A stretch of 64,000 nt of DNA from Pseudomonas sp. p1(2021b) (GTDB taxonomy: Bacteria; Pseudomonadota; Gammaproteobacteria; Pseudomonadales; Pseudomonadaceae): positions 2,447,001 through 2,511,000 of the forward strand of contig NZ_CP083746.1 in assembly GCF_020151015.1 (NCBI RefSeq), written 5' to 3'. The position numbers and the translations under genes were made by a program. Below, in pieces: positions 50,318 through 60,543 of the stretch. The number at the start of each line of letters is the position of its first letter. The first letter of the stretch is position 1. The notes below the pieces were generated by a model that saw only the letters and a list, made by a program, of their open reading frames with translations, searched no databases and had not been told where the DNA came from.

Positions 50318-51883
50318 TTGAAGACGACTCGACTCCGGCGGCATGCGGGCAAACTGGCGCTGGTCGCTGCCGCACTGCTGAGCACCCAGGCCATGGCGGC
50401 CGAGCAGGGCCCGAGCCTGTTGCAATCGAAGTGCATGGGGTGCCATACCCCCGAAGGCAACGACAACTACAGCCGCATCAGCCACCAGCGCAAGACCCCG
50501 GAAGGTTGGCTGATGAGCATCGCCCGCATGCAGGTGATGCATGGCCTGCAGATCAGCGACGATGATCGCCGCACCCTGGTCAAGTACCTGGCCGACAAAC
50601 AGGGCCTGGCGCCTAGCGAAACCGAAGGCGTGCGCTACGCCATGGAGCGCCGGCTCAACACCGTCGAGCACTTCGACGACCAGACCAGCCAGATGTGCGG
50701 CCGCTGCCACTCCGGCGCGCGCGTGGCGCTGCAGCGCCGCCCGGCCCAGGAATGGGAGCACCTGGTCAACTTCCACCTCGGCCAATGGCCCTCCCTCGAA
50801 TACCAGGCCCAGGCCCGCGACCGCGACTGGCTGGACATCGCCCTCAAGCAAATGGTCCCGGCCCTGGCCAAGCGCTATCCCCTCGACAACCCGGCCTGGG
50901 CGCAATGGCTGAAGACCCGGCCCAAGGCCGATGCCCTGCCGGGCCAGTGGGCTTTCAGTGGGCACATGCTGGCCAAGGGCGATGTGCGTGGCGTGATGAG
51001 TGTGACCGCTGATAAAGACGACACCTTCAAGGTCGAGGTCAAGGGCACCTACGCCGACGGCACGCCATTCAACGGCAGCGGCTCGGCGATTCTCTACAAC
51101 GGCTATGAGTGGCGCGGCAACGTCAAGGTGGGCGACAGCACCCTGCGCCAGGTGTTCGCCGCCCTGGACGGCGAGATGACGGGGCGCATGTTCGAGGCCG
51201 ATCACGACGAGCGAGGCCTGGACTTCACCGCCGTGAAGGCGGGCAAGGCACGTCTGTTGGCGGTGCAGCCGGCGTACATCAAGGCCGGCAGCGAAAGCGA
51301 GATCACCCTGGTCGGCAGCGACCTGTCCGGCAAGCCGGTGCTGGGAGCGGGGGTCGAGGTGACCGAGGTGCTGGAGTCCACACCGACCTTGGTGCGGGTC
51401 AAGGCTCGCGCCGCGGCCGATGCCGCGCCGGGCCAGCGTGAGGTGACCGTCGGCGCGCTCAAGGGCGTGAGCCTGGCCGTCTACGACAAAGTCGAGGAGG
51501 TCAAGGTGGTGCCTGCCTTCTCCATCGCCCGCATTGGCGACAACGGCGGCTCCACGCCCAAGGTCCAGGGCCGCTTCGAGGCCGAGGCCTGGGGCAAGGA
51601 TGCCAACGGCAAACCCCTGCGCATCGGCTACCTGCCGGCCAGGTGGACGGTCGAGCCGTTCAACGAACGCGCCGCCGAAGACGAGGACGTGAAGTTCGCC
51701 GGCAAGATGCAGGCCGACGGCATCTTCATGCCCGCCGGCGCTGGCCCCAACCCCGAGCGCAAGATGATGACCAACAACGCCGGCAACCTGAAGGTCGTCG
51801 CAGAACTCGAGGACGGTGGCCAGAAGGGCGAAGGCCACATGATCGTTACCGTGCAGCGCTGGAACAACCCGCCCTTGCCGTGA
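50318..51883 (+). CDS. qhpA: Quinohemoprotein amine dehydrogenase alpha subunit
   Basis: The 521-residue periplasmic dihaem subunit of QHNDH carries electrons from the CTQ cofactor to acceptors. A signal peptide (LALVAAALLSTQAMA) is followed by two haem sites, CMGCH (39-43) and CGRCH (127-131), then Ig-like beta domains. The start is TTG at 50318 with GTGGAGG 9 bp upstream. It closely matches the P. putida enzyme. First gene of the qhpA-D-C-B order. Confidence 0.92.
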   Translation: MKTTRLRRHAGKLALVAAALLSTQAMAAEQGPSLLQSKCMGCHTPEGNDNYSRISHQRKTPEGWLMSIARMQVMHGLQISDDDRRTLVKYLADKQGLAPSETEGVRYAMERRLNTVEHFDDQTSQMCGRCHSGARVALQRRPAQEWEHLVNFHLGQWPSLEYQAQARDRDWLDIALKQMVPALAKRYPLDNPAWAQWLKTRPKADALPGQWAFSGHMLAKGDVRGVMSVTADKDDTFKVEVKGTYADGTPFNGSGSAILYNGYEWRGNVKVGDSTLRQVFAALDGEMTGRMFEADHDERGLDFTAVKAGKARLLAVQPAYIKAGSESEITLVGSDLSGKPVLGAGVEVTEVLESTPTLVRVKARAAADAAPGQREVTVGALKGVSLAVYDKVEEVKVVPAFSIARIGDNGGSTPKVQGRFEAEAWGKDANGKPLRIGYLPARWTVEPFNERAAEDEDVKFAGKMQADGIFMPAGAGPNPERKMMTNNAGNLKVVAELEDGGQKGEGHMIVTVQRWNNPPLP

Positions 51884-51940
51884 GGGGGCGGTTGTCGCGC
51901 ATGCAATGAAAACGGGCTGAAGAATCATCGAGAGGTCGCC

Positions 51941-53371
51941 ATGGGCGCACTATTGAACCTGGTCGAACGCAACCTGCATGAAGTGCAGGTCGATGCCGAC
52001 CGCATGCTCTTCCATATCCCCAGCAGTTCGCTGTTCGCCGCCGACGCGGTGACCGGCGGTATCATCGATGCCCTGCGCCAGCAAGGCTGTTCCGCCGAGG
52101 AACTGGTGCAGCGCCTGGGCCGGCAGTTCGCCGGCCAGGACATCGAAGACACCTTGCGCGAGCTGATCGCTCTGGAGCTGGTCAGCGACGGCTCGCCGCT
52201 GACGCCGGAGATCGCCCTGCGCAAGGTCGAGCGCACGGCGCTCAACACCGTGGTGCTCAACGTCAATACCGGTTGCAACCTCAGTTGCACCTACTGCTAC
52301 AAGGAAGACCTGGACAAACCTTCGGCCGGCAAGAAGATGAGCGCAGCCACCGCCGAGGCCTCGGTGGAGATGCTGCTTAAGGAATCGCCCGACGAGCAGC
52401 GCTACAGCGTGGTGTTCTTCGGCGGCGAGCCGTTGTCCAACCGGCCGCTGATCGAACACATGGTCGCCTACTGCGAGCGGCGTTTTGCCGAGGCGGGCAA
52501 GCAGGTCGAGTTCATCATGACCACCAACGCCACGCTGCTGACCGAAGAGATCGTCGACTGGCTCAACGCCCATCGCTTTGGCCTTTCGGTGAGCATCGAT
52601 GGGCCGAAGACCGTGCACGACCGCAACCGCATCACCGTGGGCGGGCAGGGCACCTATGACGTGGTGCGGCGCAAAGTCGACATGCTGCTGTCGCGCTACC
52701 ACAGCCGGCCGGTGGGCGCGCGGGTTACCCTGACCCGTGGCATCACCGACGTAGAGACCATCTGGAACCATCTGTTCAACGAGCTGGGCTTCGCCGAAGT
52801 GGGCTTTGCCCCGGTGACGTCGGGCGACATGGCCAGCTTCAACCTGACCGGTGAGGAGCTAGTACAGGTTTTCACCAATATGAAGGCCCTGGGGCGGCAC
52901 TACCTGGAGGCAGCGCTGGAGCATCGCAACATCGGTTTTTCCAACCTGCACCAGCTGATCACCGATATTCATGAGGGGCACAAGAAGGCCCTGCCATGCG
53001 GCGCCGGGTTGAAGATGCTGGCCGTGGACCACGAAGGCGAGCTGAACCTGTGCCATCGCTTCACCGGCTCCAGCCTGCCGACCTTCGGCAATGTGCACCA
53101 GGGCGTCAAGCAGGCACAGCTCAACGACTTCCTGTCCCAGCGCCTGGACCGCAGCGGCACCGGCTGCGACAGCTGCCGCATCCGCAACCTGTGTTCCGGC
53201 GGCTGCTACCACGAGAGCTATGCCCGCTATGGCGACCCCACCCACCCGACCTACCACTACTGCGAACTGATGCGCGACTGGGTGGACTTCGGCATCGAGG
53301 TCTACAGCCGCATCATGGCCGCCAACCCGGCCTTCATCGATCGCTACATCACTCCTCGGAAGGCGCATTGA
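51941..53371 (+). CDS. qhpD: Radical SAM/SPASM thioether-forming enzyme
   Basis: The 476-residue enzyme makes the Cys-to-Asp/Glu thioether bridges in QhpC. The N-terminal part looks like a peptide-recognition (RRE/PqqD-like) region ([18 protein letters not shown]). The SAM cluster motif is CNLSCTYC (Cys112, 116, 119) with FFGGEPL following. The SPASM domain is seen in [14 protein letters not shown] and [18 protein letters not shown]. The next gene starts 1 bp after its stop. Confidence 0.93.
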   Translation: MGALLNLVERNLHEVQVDADRMLFHIPSSSLFAADAVTGGIIDALRQQGCSAEELVQRLGRQFAGQDIEDTLRELIALELVSDGSPLTPEIALRKVERTALNTVVLNVNTGCNLSCTYCYKEDLDKPSAGKKMSAATAEASVEMLLKESPDEQRYSVVFFGGEPLSNRPLIEHMVAYCERRFAEAGKQVEFIMTTNATLLTEEIVDWLNAHRFGLSVSIDGPKTVHDRNRITVGGQGTYDVVRRKVDMLLSRYHSRPVGARVTLTRGITDVETIWNHLFNELGFAEVGFAPVTSGDMASFNLTGEELVQVFTNMKALGRHYLEAALEHRNIGFSNLHQLITDIHEGHKKALPCGAGLKMLAVDHEGELNLCHRFTGSSLPTFGNVHQGVKQAQLNDFLSQRLDRSGTGCDSCRIRNLCSGGCYHESYARYGDPTHPTYHYCELMRDWVDFGIEVYSRIMAANPAFIDRYITPRKAH

Positions 53372-53372
53372 C

Positions 53373-53696
53373 ATGAAGCACTTGAAGCCCCTGAACAACA
53401 AGGCCCGCATCCTTGAACAGGCCGCTGCCGAAGACCGCATCGAAGAGGTGGTGGCCATGAGCGCGGTGGCCGGCTGCACCGCCACCACCGATCCGGGCTG
53501 GGAAGTGGACGCCTTCGGTGGCGTCACCTCACTGTGCCAGCCCATGGAGGCCGACCTGTATGGCTGTTCCGACCCTTGCTGGTGGCCAGCCCAGGTGCCG
53601 GACATGATGAGCACCTACCAGGACTGGAACGCCCAGGCGACCAGCTCCCAGGACGACTGGCGCAACCTCGGCACCGTGTTCCCGAAAGACAAATGA
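53373..53696 (+). CDS. qhpC: QHNDH gamma subunit precursor, CTQ-bearing crosslinked peptide
   Basis: The 107-residue ribosomal peptide becomes the catalytic subunit. With a 28-residue leader, the mature 79-residue chain has every crosslink partner known from the P. putida structure: Cys35-Glu44, Cys55-Asp61 and Cys69-Asp77 for the three thioethers, and Cys65-Trp71 for cysteine tryptophylquinone. All four cysteines are used. No Sec signal is present, consistent with export by QhpF after modification. Confidence 0.93.
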   Translation: MKHLKPLNNKARILEQAAAEDRIEEVVAMSAVAGCTATTDPGWEVDAFGGVTSLCQPMEADLYGCSDPCWWPAQVPDMMSTYQDWNAQATSSQDDWRNLGTVFPKDK

Positions 53697-53728
53697 CCGG
53701 CCCGACAAGAACGACAAGGGGAAACCGC

Positions 53729-54850
53729 ATGAAAGCTGGATTCTGCGCACAGCTCGCGCTCACCGTCGCCGCCTGTGCCGGCGCCTGGACGGCCCACGCC
53801 ACCGACACGGGGCCCGCCCTGAAGGCCGGCCACGAGTACCTGATCGCTACCAACTACCCGAACAACCTGCATGTGGTGGACGTGGCCAGCGACTCGCTCT
53901 ACAAGACCTGCCGCATGCCCGATGCCTTCGGCCCCGGCACGGCGATGATGGCGCCGGACAACCGCACCGCCTACGTGCTCAACAACCATTTCGGCGACAT
54001 CTACGGTATCGACCTGGATACCTGTGGCACCACCTTCCACGCCAACTTGTCCAGCGTGCCCGGCGAAATCGGCCGCTCGATGTTCTCCTTCGCCATCAGC
54101 CCCGACGGCAAGGAGATATACGCCACGGTCAACCCGACCCAGCGCCTGAACGACCACTACGTGGTCAAGCCTCCGCGCCTGGAGGTGTTCCGCACGGCCG
54201 ATGGCCTGGGCGCCAAGCCCGTGCGCAGCTTCCCCATGCCGCGCCAGGTCTACCTGATGCGCGCAGCCGACGATGGCAGCCTGTATGTCGCCGGGCCCGA
54301 CATCTACAAGATGGACGTGAACACCGGCAAGTACCAGGTGGCACTGGCGCTGCGCAACTGGAACCGCCCAGGCTACAGTGCCCCGGATGTACTGTATTTC
54401 TGGCCGCACCAGACCGGGCTGCACGAGTTCTCCATGCTCTATACCGTGGCCAGGTTCAAGGATGCCAAGCAGGACCCGAACGAAGCCGCGCTGCTGTATG
54501 GCTACCTGAGCGTGGACCTGAAGACCGGAAAGACCCACACCCAGGAGTTCGCCGACCTCACCGAGCTGTATTTCACCGGCCTGCGCTCGCCCAAGGACCC
54601 CAACCAGATGTACGGCGTGCTCAACCGCCTGGCGCGCTACGACATCAAGCAGCAGAAGCTGATCGAGGCCGCCAACCTGGACCACACTTACTACTGCGTG
54701 GCCTTCGACCGCGCCGGCAGCAAGCTGTACCTGGCCGGGACCTTCAACGACATCGCGGTGTTCGACCCGCAGACCCTGAAGAAGGTGAAGAACATCAAGC
54801 TGCCAGGGGGCGATATGGCCATCACCACCGCCCAGGTGTTCGTCCGGTAG
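53729..54850 (+). CDS. qhpB: Quinohemoprotein amine dehydrogenase beta subunit
   Basis: The 373-residue periplasmic subunit has a signal peptide ([16 protein letters not shown]) and seven-bladed propeller repeats ([65 protein letters not shown]). It packs against the gamma subunit to form the substrate pocket. GGGGAAACC lies before the ATG, 32 bp after qhpC. Confidence 0.9.
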   Translation: MKAGFCAQLALTVAACAGAWTAHATDTGPALKAGHEYLIATNYPNNLHVVDVASDSLYKTCRMPDAFGPGTAMMAPDNRTAYVLNNHFGDIYGIDLDTCGTTFHANLSSVPGEIGRSMFSFAISPDGKEIYATVNPTQRLNDHYVVKPPRLEVFRTADGLGAKPVRSFPMPRQVYLMRAADDGSLYVAGPDIYKMDVNTGKYQVALALRNWNRPGYSAPDVLYFWPHQTGLHEFSMLYTVARFKDAKQDPNEAALLYGYLSVDLKTGKTHTQEFADLTELYFTGLRSPKDPNQMYGVLNRLARYDIKQQKLIEAANLDHTYYCVAFDRAGSKLYLAGTFNDIAVFDPQTLKKVKNIKLPGGDMAITTAQVFVR

Positions 54851-54977
54851 TCCTGTGCAGGCAGTGCTGGCCTCATCGCGAGGCACGCCCGCTGCCACAC
54901 GGTCAGCGATGAACCTGTGGGAGCGGGTACCTGCGCAGGGGCCGATCGATGAACGCCAGAACAAGAAGAGAGCAGCC

Positions 54978-56648
54978 ATGCCTCAGCCAAGCTACACCCA
55001 AGGCAATCCAGACAAAGCCTTGCTCAGCCAATGCATCGGTGACGCCTTCGACGCCACCGTCGCCCGCTACCCCGACCGCGAGGCCCTGATCGTTCACCAC
55101 CAGGGCCTGCGCTACACCTGGCGCACCCTGGCCGAGGCCGTCGATCGCCATGCCCGGGCGCTGATGGCCTTGGGCGTGCAGGCCGGCGACCGCCTGGGTA
55201 TCTGGGCGCCGAACTGCGCCCAGTGGTACATCACCCAGTTCGCCAGTGCCAAGCTCGGCGCGATCCTGGTCAACATCAACCCGGCCTATCGCAGCAGCGA
55301 ACTGGACTACGTGCTGGGCCAGTCGGGTTGCCGCTGGATAATTTGTGCCGGTGCCTTCAAGACCTCCGATTACCACGCCATGCTGCTCGGCCTGGTACCG
55401 GGGCTGCAGGACAGTCGCCCCGGCGAGGTCGACTGCGCGCGCCTGCCGGAACTGCGCGGCGTGATCAGCCTGGCCGACGAGCCGCCGCCTGGGTTCCTGG
55501 CCTGGCAGGCGCTGCAGGCACGTGCAGACGAAGTCAGCCAGCAGGCACTGGCTCAACGCCAGGCGGGGCTGGGGGTGAACGACCCGATCAACATCCAGTA
55601 CACCTCTGGCACCACCGGTTTTCCCAAGGGCGCGACCCTTAGCCACCACAACATCCTCAACAATGGCTACATGGTCGGCGAGAGCCTGGGCCTGACCGAG
55701 CATGATCGTCTAGTGGTACCGGTGCCGCTGTATCACTGCTTCGGCATGGTCATGGCCAACCTGGGATGCCTGACCCACGGCAGCACCCTTATCTACCCCA
55801 ACGATGCCTTCGACCCCTTGGCGACCCTGCGCGCGGTGGCCGAGGAGAAGGCCACGGCTCTGTATGGCGTGCCGACCATGTTCATCGCCGAGCTGGATCA
55901 TCCGCAGCGTGGCGATTTCGACCTCTCTAGCCTGCGCACCGGCATCATGGCCGGTGCCACCTGCCCGATCGAGGTGATGCGCCGGGTGATCGGCGAGATG
56001 CATATGGCCGAGGTGCAGATCGCCTACGGCATGACCGAAACCAGCCCGGTGTCGCTGCAGACCGGCCCGGATGATGAACTGGAACTGCGCGTGACCACGG
56101 TGGGCCGTACCCAGCCTCGTCTGGAGAGCAAGATCATCGACGCCGACGGCGCCACCGTGCCCCGCGGCGAGATCGGCGAGCTCTGTACCCGTGGCTACAG
56201 CGTGATGCTCGGCTACTGGAACAACCCCAAGGCCACCGCCGAAAGCATCGATGACGACGGCTGGATGCACACCGGGGACCTTGCCGTGATGGACGAGCAT
56301 GGGTATGTGCGCATCGTCGGGCGCAGCAAGGACATGATCATCCGCGGCGGGGAGAACATCTACCCGCGGGAGCTGGAGGAATTCTTCTTCACCCACCCGG
56401 CGGTGGCCGATGTGCAGGTGATCGGCATTCCCTGCAGCAAGTACGGTGAAGAGATCGTGGCGTGGATTCGTTTCCACCCCGGGCATACGGCCAGCGAGGA
56501 CGAGCTGCGCGAATGGGCCAAGGCACGCATTGCGCATTTCAAGGTGCCCAGGTATTTCCGCTTCGTCGATGAGTTCCCCATGACCGTGACCGGCAAGGTG
56601 CAGAAGTTCAGGATGCGCGAGATCAGTATCTCGGAAATCGACCAGTAA
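54978..56648 (+). CDS. AMP-dependent acyl-CoA synthetase
   Basis: The 556-residue ANL-superfamily ligase has the P-loop [18 protein letters not shown], the A5 motif [41 protein letters not shown] and the catalytic Lys in VTGKVQKF. It activates a fatty or aromatic acid to its CoA ester. Lying after qhpB, it may process acids made from amines by QHNDH and the aldehyde dehydrogenase. The start at 54978 follows AAGAAGAGAG; a REP remnant lies just upstream near 54915. Substrate unknown. Confidence 0.87.
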   Translation: MPQPSYTQGNPDKALLSQCIGDAFDATVARYPDREALIVHHQGLRYTWRTLAEAVDRHARALMALGVQAGDRLGIWAPNCAQWYITQFASAKLGAILVNINPAYRSSELDYVLGQSGCRWIICAGAFKTSDYHAMLLGLVPGLQDSRPGEVDCARLPELRGVISLADEPPPGFLAWQALQARADEVSQQALAQRQAGLGVNDPINIQYTSGTTGFPKGATLSHHNILNNGYMVGESLGLTEHDRLVVPVPLYHCFGMVMANLGCLTHGSTLIYPNDAFDPLATLRAVAEEKATALYGVPTMFIAELDHPQRGDFDLSSLRTGIMAGATCPIEVMRRVIGEMHMAEVQIAYGMTETSPVSLQTGPDDELELRVTTVGRTQPRLESKIIDADGATVPRGEIGELCTRGYSVMLGYWNNPKATAESIDDDGWMHTGDLAVMDEHGYVRIVGRSKDMIIRGGENIYPRELEEFFFTHPAVADVQVIGIPCSKYGEEIVAWIRFHPGHTASEDELREWAKARIAHFKVPRYFRFVDEFPMTVTGKVQKFRMREISISEIDQ

Positions 56649-56663
56649 TTGCGCAGGTGGTAC

Positions 56664-56762
56664 CGGCCTAATCGCGGGACAAGCCCGCTCCCACAAGTCA
56701 TGTGGCACCTGTGAAGGCTGCGGTGGGCCTGTGGGAGCGGGCTTGCCCCGCGATTGGGGTGG
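56664..56762. repeat. REP pair between convergent genes
   Basis: Inverted unit aatcgcgggacaagcccgct from 56670 and forward unit tgtgggagcgggcttgcccc from 56730 face each other between the acyl-CoA ligase and mobA stops. Confidence 0.85.
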
Positions 56763-56772
56763 CCGAGGCAGT

Positions 56773-57348
56773 TTATTCTTCCAGCCGTTCGGGGCTGTTG
56801 AAATTGCTCAATCTGGCGTCGTCCTCGGCACACTCGTACCCCTGCACCGGCCCGCGTAACAGCGCCTTCTGCAAACTGCGCTCGCCCTCCCGCCAGGCCT
56901 GCTCCAGCACGGGTAGCACCCTGCGCGGCAACACACTGAACATCGGCTGCCAATAGCCGCCTTGGCGCACCATGGCCGGGCTGTCGTGCTCGACGGCCAA
57001 GCGCAGCAGGCCCTCGATCAAGGCCCGGTCGACCTGGGGTGCATCGCAGGCCAGCAGCACCACCCACGCATGCCGCGCCACCGCGAGCCCAGCGATCACG
57101 CCGGCCAACGGCCCGGGGAAATCCGCCTCGGCATCGGACACCAACTGGTCGGCATAGCCCCGATAGACCTCGTGGTTGCGATTGCAGGAAATCACCACAT
57201 CGTCGCACAGCGGCCTCACCGCCCGTTGTACGTGCGCCACCAGCGGCTCGCCCCGCCAGGGCAGCAGGCCCTTGTCGCGGCCGCCCATGCGCTGGCCGCG
57301 GCCGCCGGCGAGAATCAACGTGGAGCAAGGGGGCAGGGCAGTGGACAT
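56773..57348 (-). CDS. mobA: Molybdenum cofactor guanylyltransferase
   Basis: The 191-residue nucleotidyltransferase links GMP to molybdopterin to form MGD. The GTP-binding motif LILAGGRGQRMGGRDKGLLPW lies at about residues 12-32, GPLAGVIAGL and LLACDAPQ follow. Length matches E. coli MobA (about 194). It stands alone, and the terminator of the upstream RND operon abuts its start codon, so its promoter must overlap that hairpin or lie within the pump gene. Confidence 0.9.
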   Translation of the reverse strand: MSTALPPCSTLILAGGRGQRMGGRDKGLLPWRGEPLVAHVQRAVRPLCDDVVISCNRNHEVYRGYADQLVSDAEADFPGPLAGVIAGLAVARHAWVVLLACDAPQVDRALIEGLLRLAVEHDSPAMVRQGGYWQPMFSVLPRRVLPVLEQAWREGERSLQKALLRGPVQGYECAEDDARLSNFNSPERLEE

Positions 57349-57349
57349 G

Positions 57350-57384
57350 AAAAAGGGTTCCAGGCAGTCGATGCCGGGAACCCT
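57350..57384 (-). terminator. Rho-independent terminator of the RND operon
   Basis: On the minus strand AGGGTTCC pairs with GGAACCCT, followed by TTTTT. It lies 26 bp after the pump gene stop and directly before the mobA start codon. Confidence 0.8.
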
Positions 57385-57409
57385 CCCATGTCAGGCCGGT
57401 GTTGTCCAG

Positions 57410-60400
57410 TCAGGCTTGGTGGGTCACCGCCTGGCTGTCCTTGGCTTGGCGTCGACGGGCAAGGCGCATCACCACCACGAAGAACACTGGCACGAACACC
57501 ACCGCCAGGGTGGCGCTGAGCATGCCGCCGATCACTCCGGTGCCGATGGCCTGCTGGCTCGCCGAGCTTGCCCCGGTGGCGATCGCAAGCGGCACCACGC
57601 CGAGGATGAACGCCAGCGAGGTCATCACGATCGGTCGCAGGCGCAGGCGGGCGGCCTGTACGGCAGCGCCTACCGGGTCCTGGCCTTGATCGACCAGGCT
57701 CTTGGCGAACTCGATGATCAGGATGGCGTTCTTCGCCGACAGGCCGATCAGGGTGATCAGGCCGACCTTGAAGAACACGTCGTTGGGCATGCCACGCAGG
57801 GTGACCGCCAGGACCGCTCCGAGCACGCCCAGGGGCACCACCAGCAGTACGGCGGTGGGGATCGACCAGCTCTCGTACAACGCCGCCAGGCACAAGAACA
57901 CGACCAACAGCGACAGGGCCATCAGCAAGGGGGCCTGGCTGCCCGACAGGCGCTCCTGCAGCGACAGGCCGGTCCACTCCAGGCCAGCGCCGGCCGGCAG
58001 CTGGTCGACCAGGCGCTGGATCTCGGCCATGGCCTCGCCGGAGCTGTAGCCGGCGGCGGGCTCGCCGGAAATCGACACCGCCGGGTAGCCGTTGTAGCGG
58101 GTCAGCTGCACCGGGCCGCTGATCCACCGGGCCTGGACGAAGGCACCCAGGGGCACCATCTTGCCGCTGCTGTTGCGCACGTGGATCTTCAGCAGGTCTT
58201 CCACCTGGCTGCGCTGGTCGCCCTCGGCCTGCACCACCACCCGCTGCATGCGGCCCTGGTTGGGGAAGTCGTTGACGTAGTTGGAGCCCACGGCAGTATC
58301 GAGCACTGCACCGATGTCGGCGAACGAGACCCCCAGGGCATTGGCCTGGCGGCGGTCGATCTCCAGCTGCACCTGCGGGCTCTCGGCCAGCGAGGCCTCG
58401 CGCACGTTGACCAGCACCTTGCTCTTGCGGGCATTGGCCAGCAGCTCGTCACGTGCCGCCATCAACGCCGCGTGGCCCATGCCGCCACGGTCCTGCAGGC
58501 GGAACTCGAAGCCGGTGGACTCGCCCAAACCGTCGATCGGCGGCGGCAAGACCGAATAGGCCACCGCGTCCCTGAGCTGACTGAAAGCTGCGGTGGCCCG
58601 GTCGGCGATCGATTGCGCGCTGTCGTCAGCGCCGCGCTCGGACCAGTCCTTGAGCGTGGTGAACGCCAACGCTGCGTTCTGCCCGCTGCCCGAGAAGCTG
58701 AAACCCAGGATCAGTGTGGTGTTGCCAACGCCTGGCTCTTCGGCATTGTGCGCCTCGATCTGCGCGGCCACCTGCTCGGTGCGCATGCGGCTGGCTCCGG
58801 GCGGCAGCTGGATGTCGGTGATGGTATAGCCTTGGTCCTCGGTGGGCAGGAAGGCGGTCGGCAATTGGCTGAAGCCGTAGCCAAGCACCGCCAGCAGCGC
58901 CCCGTATACCAGCAGGTAGCGGCCGCTGCGCGCCAGGGCGTGTTCCACCCAGCGCTGATAGCCGTTGCTCATGCCCTCGAAGCGCCGGTTGAACCAGCCG
59001 AAGAAGCCCTTGCGCTCATGGTGCTCGCCCTTGGCCACCGGCTTGAGCAGGGTGGCGCACAGGGCAGGGGTCAGGCTCAGGGCGAGGAATGCCGAGAATA
59101 GGATCGACACCGCCATGGACACCGAGAACTGCTGGTAGATCACGCCCACCGAGCCTTTCATGAAGGCCATCGGCAGGAACACCGCCACCAGCACCAGGGT
59201 GATGCCGACGATGGCCCCGCTGATCTGGCCCATGGCCTTGCGCGTGGCCTGCTTGGGTGGCAGCCCTTCCTCGGCCATGATCCGCTCGACGTTCTCCACC
59301 ACCACGATGGCGTCGTCCACCAGGATGCCGATGGCCAGGACCATGCCGAACAAGGTCAGCACGTTCACCGAGAAGCCCAGCGCCAGCATGGTGGCGAAGG
59401 TGCCCATCAGCGCCACCGGCACCACCAGGGTCGGGATCAGCGTATAACGCAGGTTCTGCAGGAACAGGAACATCACCGCGAACACCAGCAGCATGGCCTC
59501 GAACAGGGTGCTGATCACCTGTTGGATCGAGACCTTGACGAACGGCGAGGTGTCGTAGGGGATGTCATAGCGCACGCCCTCGGGGAAATAGCCCGAGAGC
59601 TCCTCCATCTTGGCCCGCACCAGGGTCGCGGTCTCCATGGCATTGGCGCCGGGGGACAGTTGCACGCTGAAGGCAGTGGACGGCTTGCCGTTCAGGCGCG
59701 TGCCGTACTGGTATTCCTGGGCGCCGATCTCTACCCGGGCGACGTCACCGATGGTCACCGTGGAGCCGTCGGGGTTGGCACGCAGGACGATCGCGGCGAA
59801 CTCCTCGGGCGTGCTCAGCTGGCCCTTGACCACCACGTTGGCGGTGATTTCCTGGGTACTGCGACCCGGCAGGTCGCCGATGCTGCCCGGCGCCACCTGG
59901 GCGTTCTGCGCGGCGATGGCCGTGGCCACATCGTTGGGCGTAAGGTTGAAGCCGATCAGCTTCTGTGGGTCTATCCACACCCGCATGGCGCGCTCGGAGC
60001 CATACAGCTGGGCCTTGCCCACGCCCTTCAAGCGGCGGATCTCGTTCATCACGTTGCGTGCGAGGATGTCCGAGAGGGCCGTCTCGTCTAGGCTGCCGTC
60101 CTCGGAGGTGAGGGTGGCCAGGAGCAGAAAGCCCGTGGACACCTTCTCCACCTGCAGGCCTTGCTGGGTCACCGGCCGGGGCAGGCGTGACTCGACCACC
60201 TTCAGGCGGTTCTGCACATCCACCTGGGCCAGGTCCGGGTGGGTGCCTGGCTCGAAAGTGGCGGTAATGGTCGCGCTGCCCAGGCTGCTCTGGGACTCGA
60301 AGTACAGCAGGTTGTCGGCACCGTTGAGCTCCTGCTCGATCAGGCTGACCACGCTTTCGTCCATGGTCGCCGCCGAGGCGCCCGGGTAGACGGCGTAGAT

Positions 60401-60532
60401 CTCCACCTGGGGCGGTGCCACGTTGGGGTACTGGGCCACCGGCAACTGCGGGATGGCCAAGGCCCCGGCCAGGAGAATGAACAGTGCGACCACCCAGGCG
60501 AACACCGGGCGGTCGATGAAGAACTGCGGCAT
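57410..60532 (-). CDS. RND multidrug efflux inner-membrane transporter
   Basis: The 1,040-residue HAE1-family proton-driven pump has FFIDRPVFAWVVALFILLAG at the N-terminus, LDQ-like periplasmic porter domains, the family signature GMVLAIGILVDDAIVVVENVERIM with proton-relay Asp pair in TM4, and a second-half TM10 Lys in GLSAKNAILIIEFAK. The length is normal for MexB/AcrB relatives. It works with the adaptor encoded 11 bp upstream; no outer-membrane channel gene is present, so one encoded elsewhere must be used. Confidence 0.92.
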   Translation of the reverse strand: MPQFFIDRPVFAWVVALFILLAGALAIPQLPVAQYPNVAPPQVEIYAVYPGASAATMDESVVSLIEQELNGADNLLYFESQSSLGSATITATFEPGTHPDLAQVDVQNRLKVVESRLPRPVTQQGLQVEKVSTGFLLLATLTSEDGSLDETALSDILARNVMNEIRRLKGVGKAQLYGSERAMRVWIDPQKLIGFNLTPNDVATAIAAQNAQVAPGSIGDLPGRSTQEITANVVVKGQLSTPEEFAAIVLRANPDGSTVTIGDVARVEIGAQEYQYGTRLNGKPSTAFSVQLSPGANAMETATLVRAKMEELSGYFPEGVRYDIPYDTSPFVKVSIQQVISTLFEAMLLVFAVMFLFLQNLRYTLIPTLVVPVALMGTFATMLALGFSVNVLTLFGMVLAIGILVDDAIVVVENVERIMAEEGLPPKQATRKAMGQISGAIVGITLVLVAVFLPMAFMKGSVGVIYQQFSVSMAVSILFSAFLALSLTPALCATLLKPVAKGEHHERKGFFGWFNRRFEGMSNGYQRWVEHALARSGRYLLVYGALLAVLGYGFSQLPTAFLPTEDQGYTITDIQLPPGASRMRTEQVAAQIEAHNAEEPGVGNTTLILGFSFSGSGQNAALAFTTLKDWSERGADDSAQSIADRATAAFSQLRDAVAYSVLPPPIDGLGESTGFEFRLQDRGGMGHAALMAARDELLANARKSKVLVNVREASLAESPQVQLEIDRRQANALGVSFADIGAVLDTAVGSNYVNDFPNQGRMQRVVVQAEGDQRSQVEDLLKIHVRNSSGKMVPLGAFVQARWISGPVQLTRYNGYPAVSISGEPAAGYSSGEAMAEIQRLVDQLPAGAGLEWTGLSLQERLSGSQAPLLMALSLLVVFLCLAALYESWSIPTAVLLVVPLGVLGAVLAVTLRGMPNDVFFKVGLITLIGLSAKNAILIIEFAKSLVDQGQDPVGAAVQAARLRLRPIVMTSLAFILGVVPLAIATGASSASQQAIGTGVIGGMLSATLAVVFVPVFFVVVMRLARRRQAKDSQAVTHQA

Positions 60533-60543
60533 GGATCAGGCCC

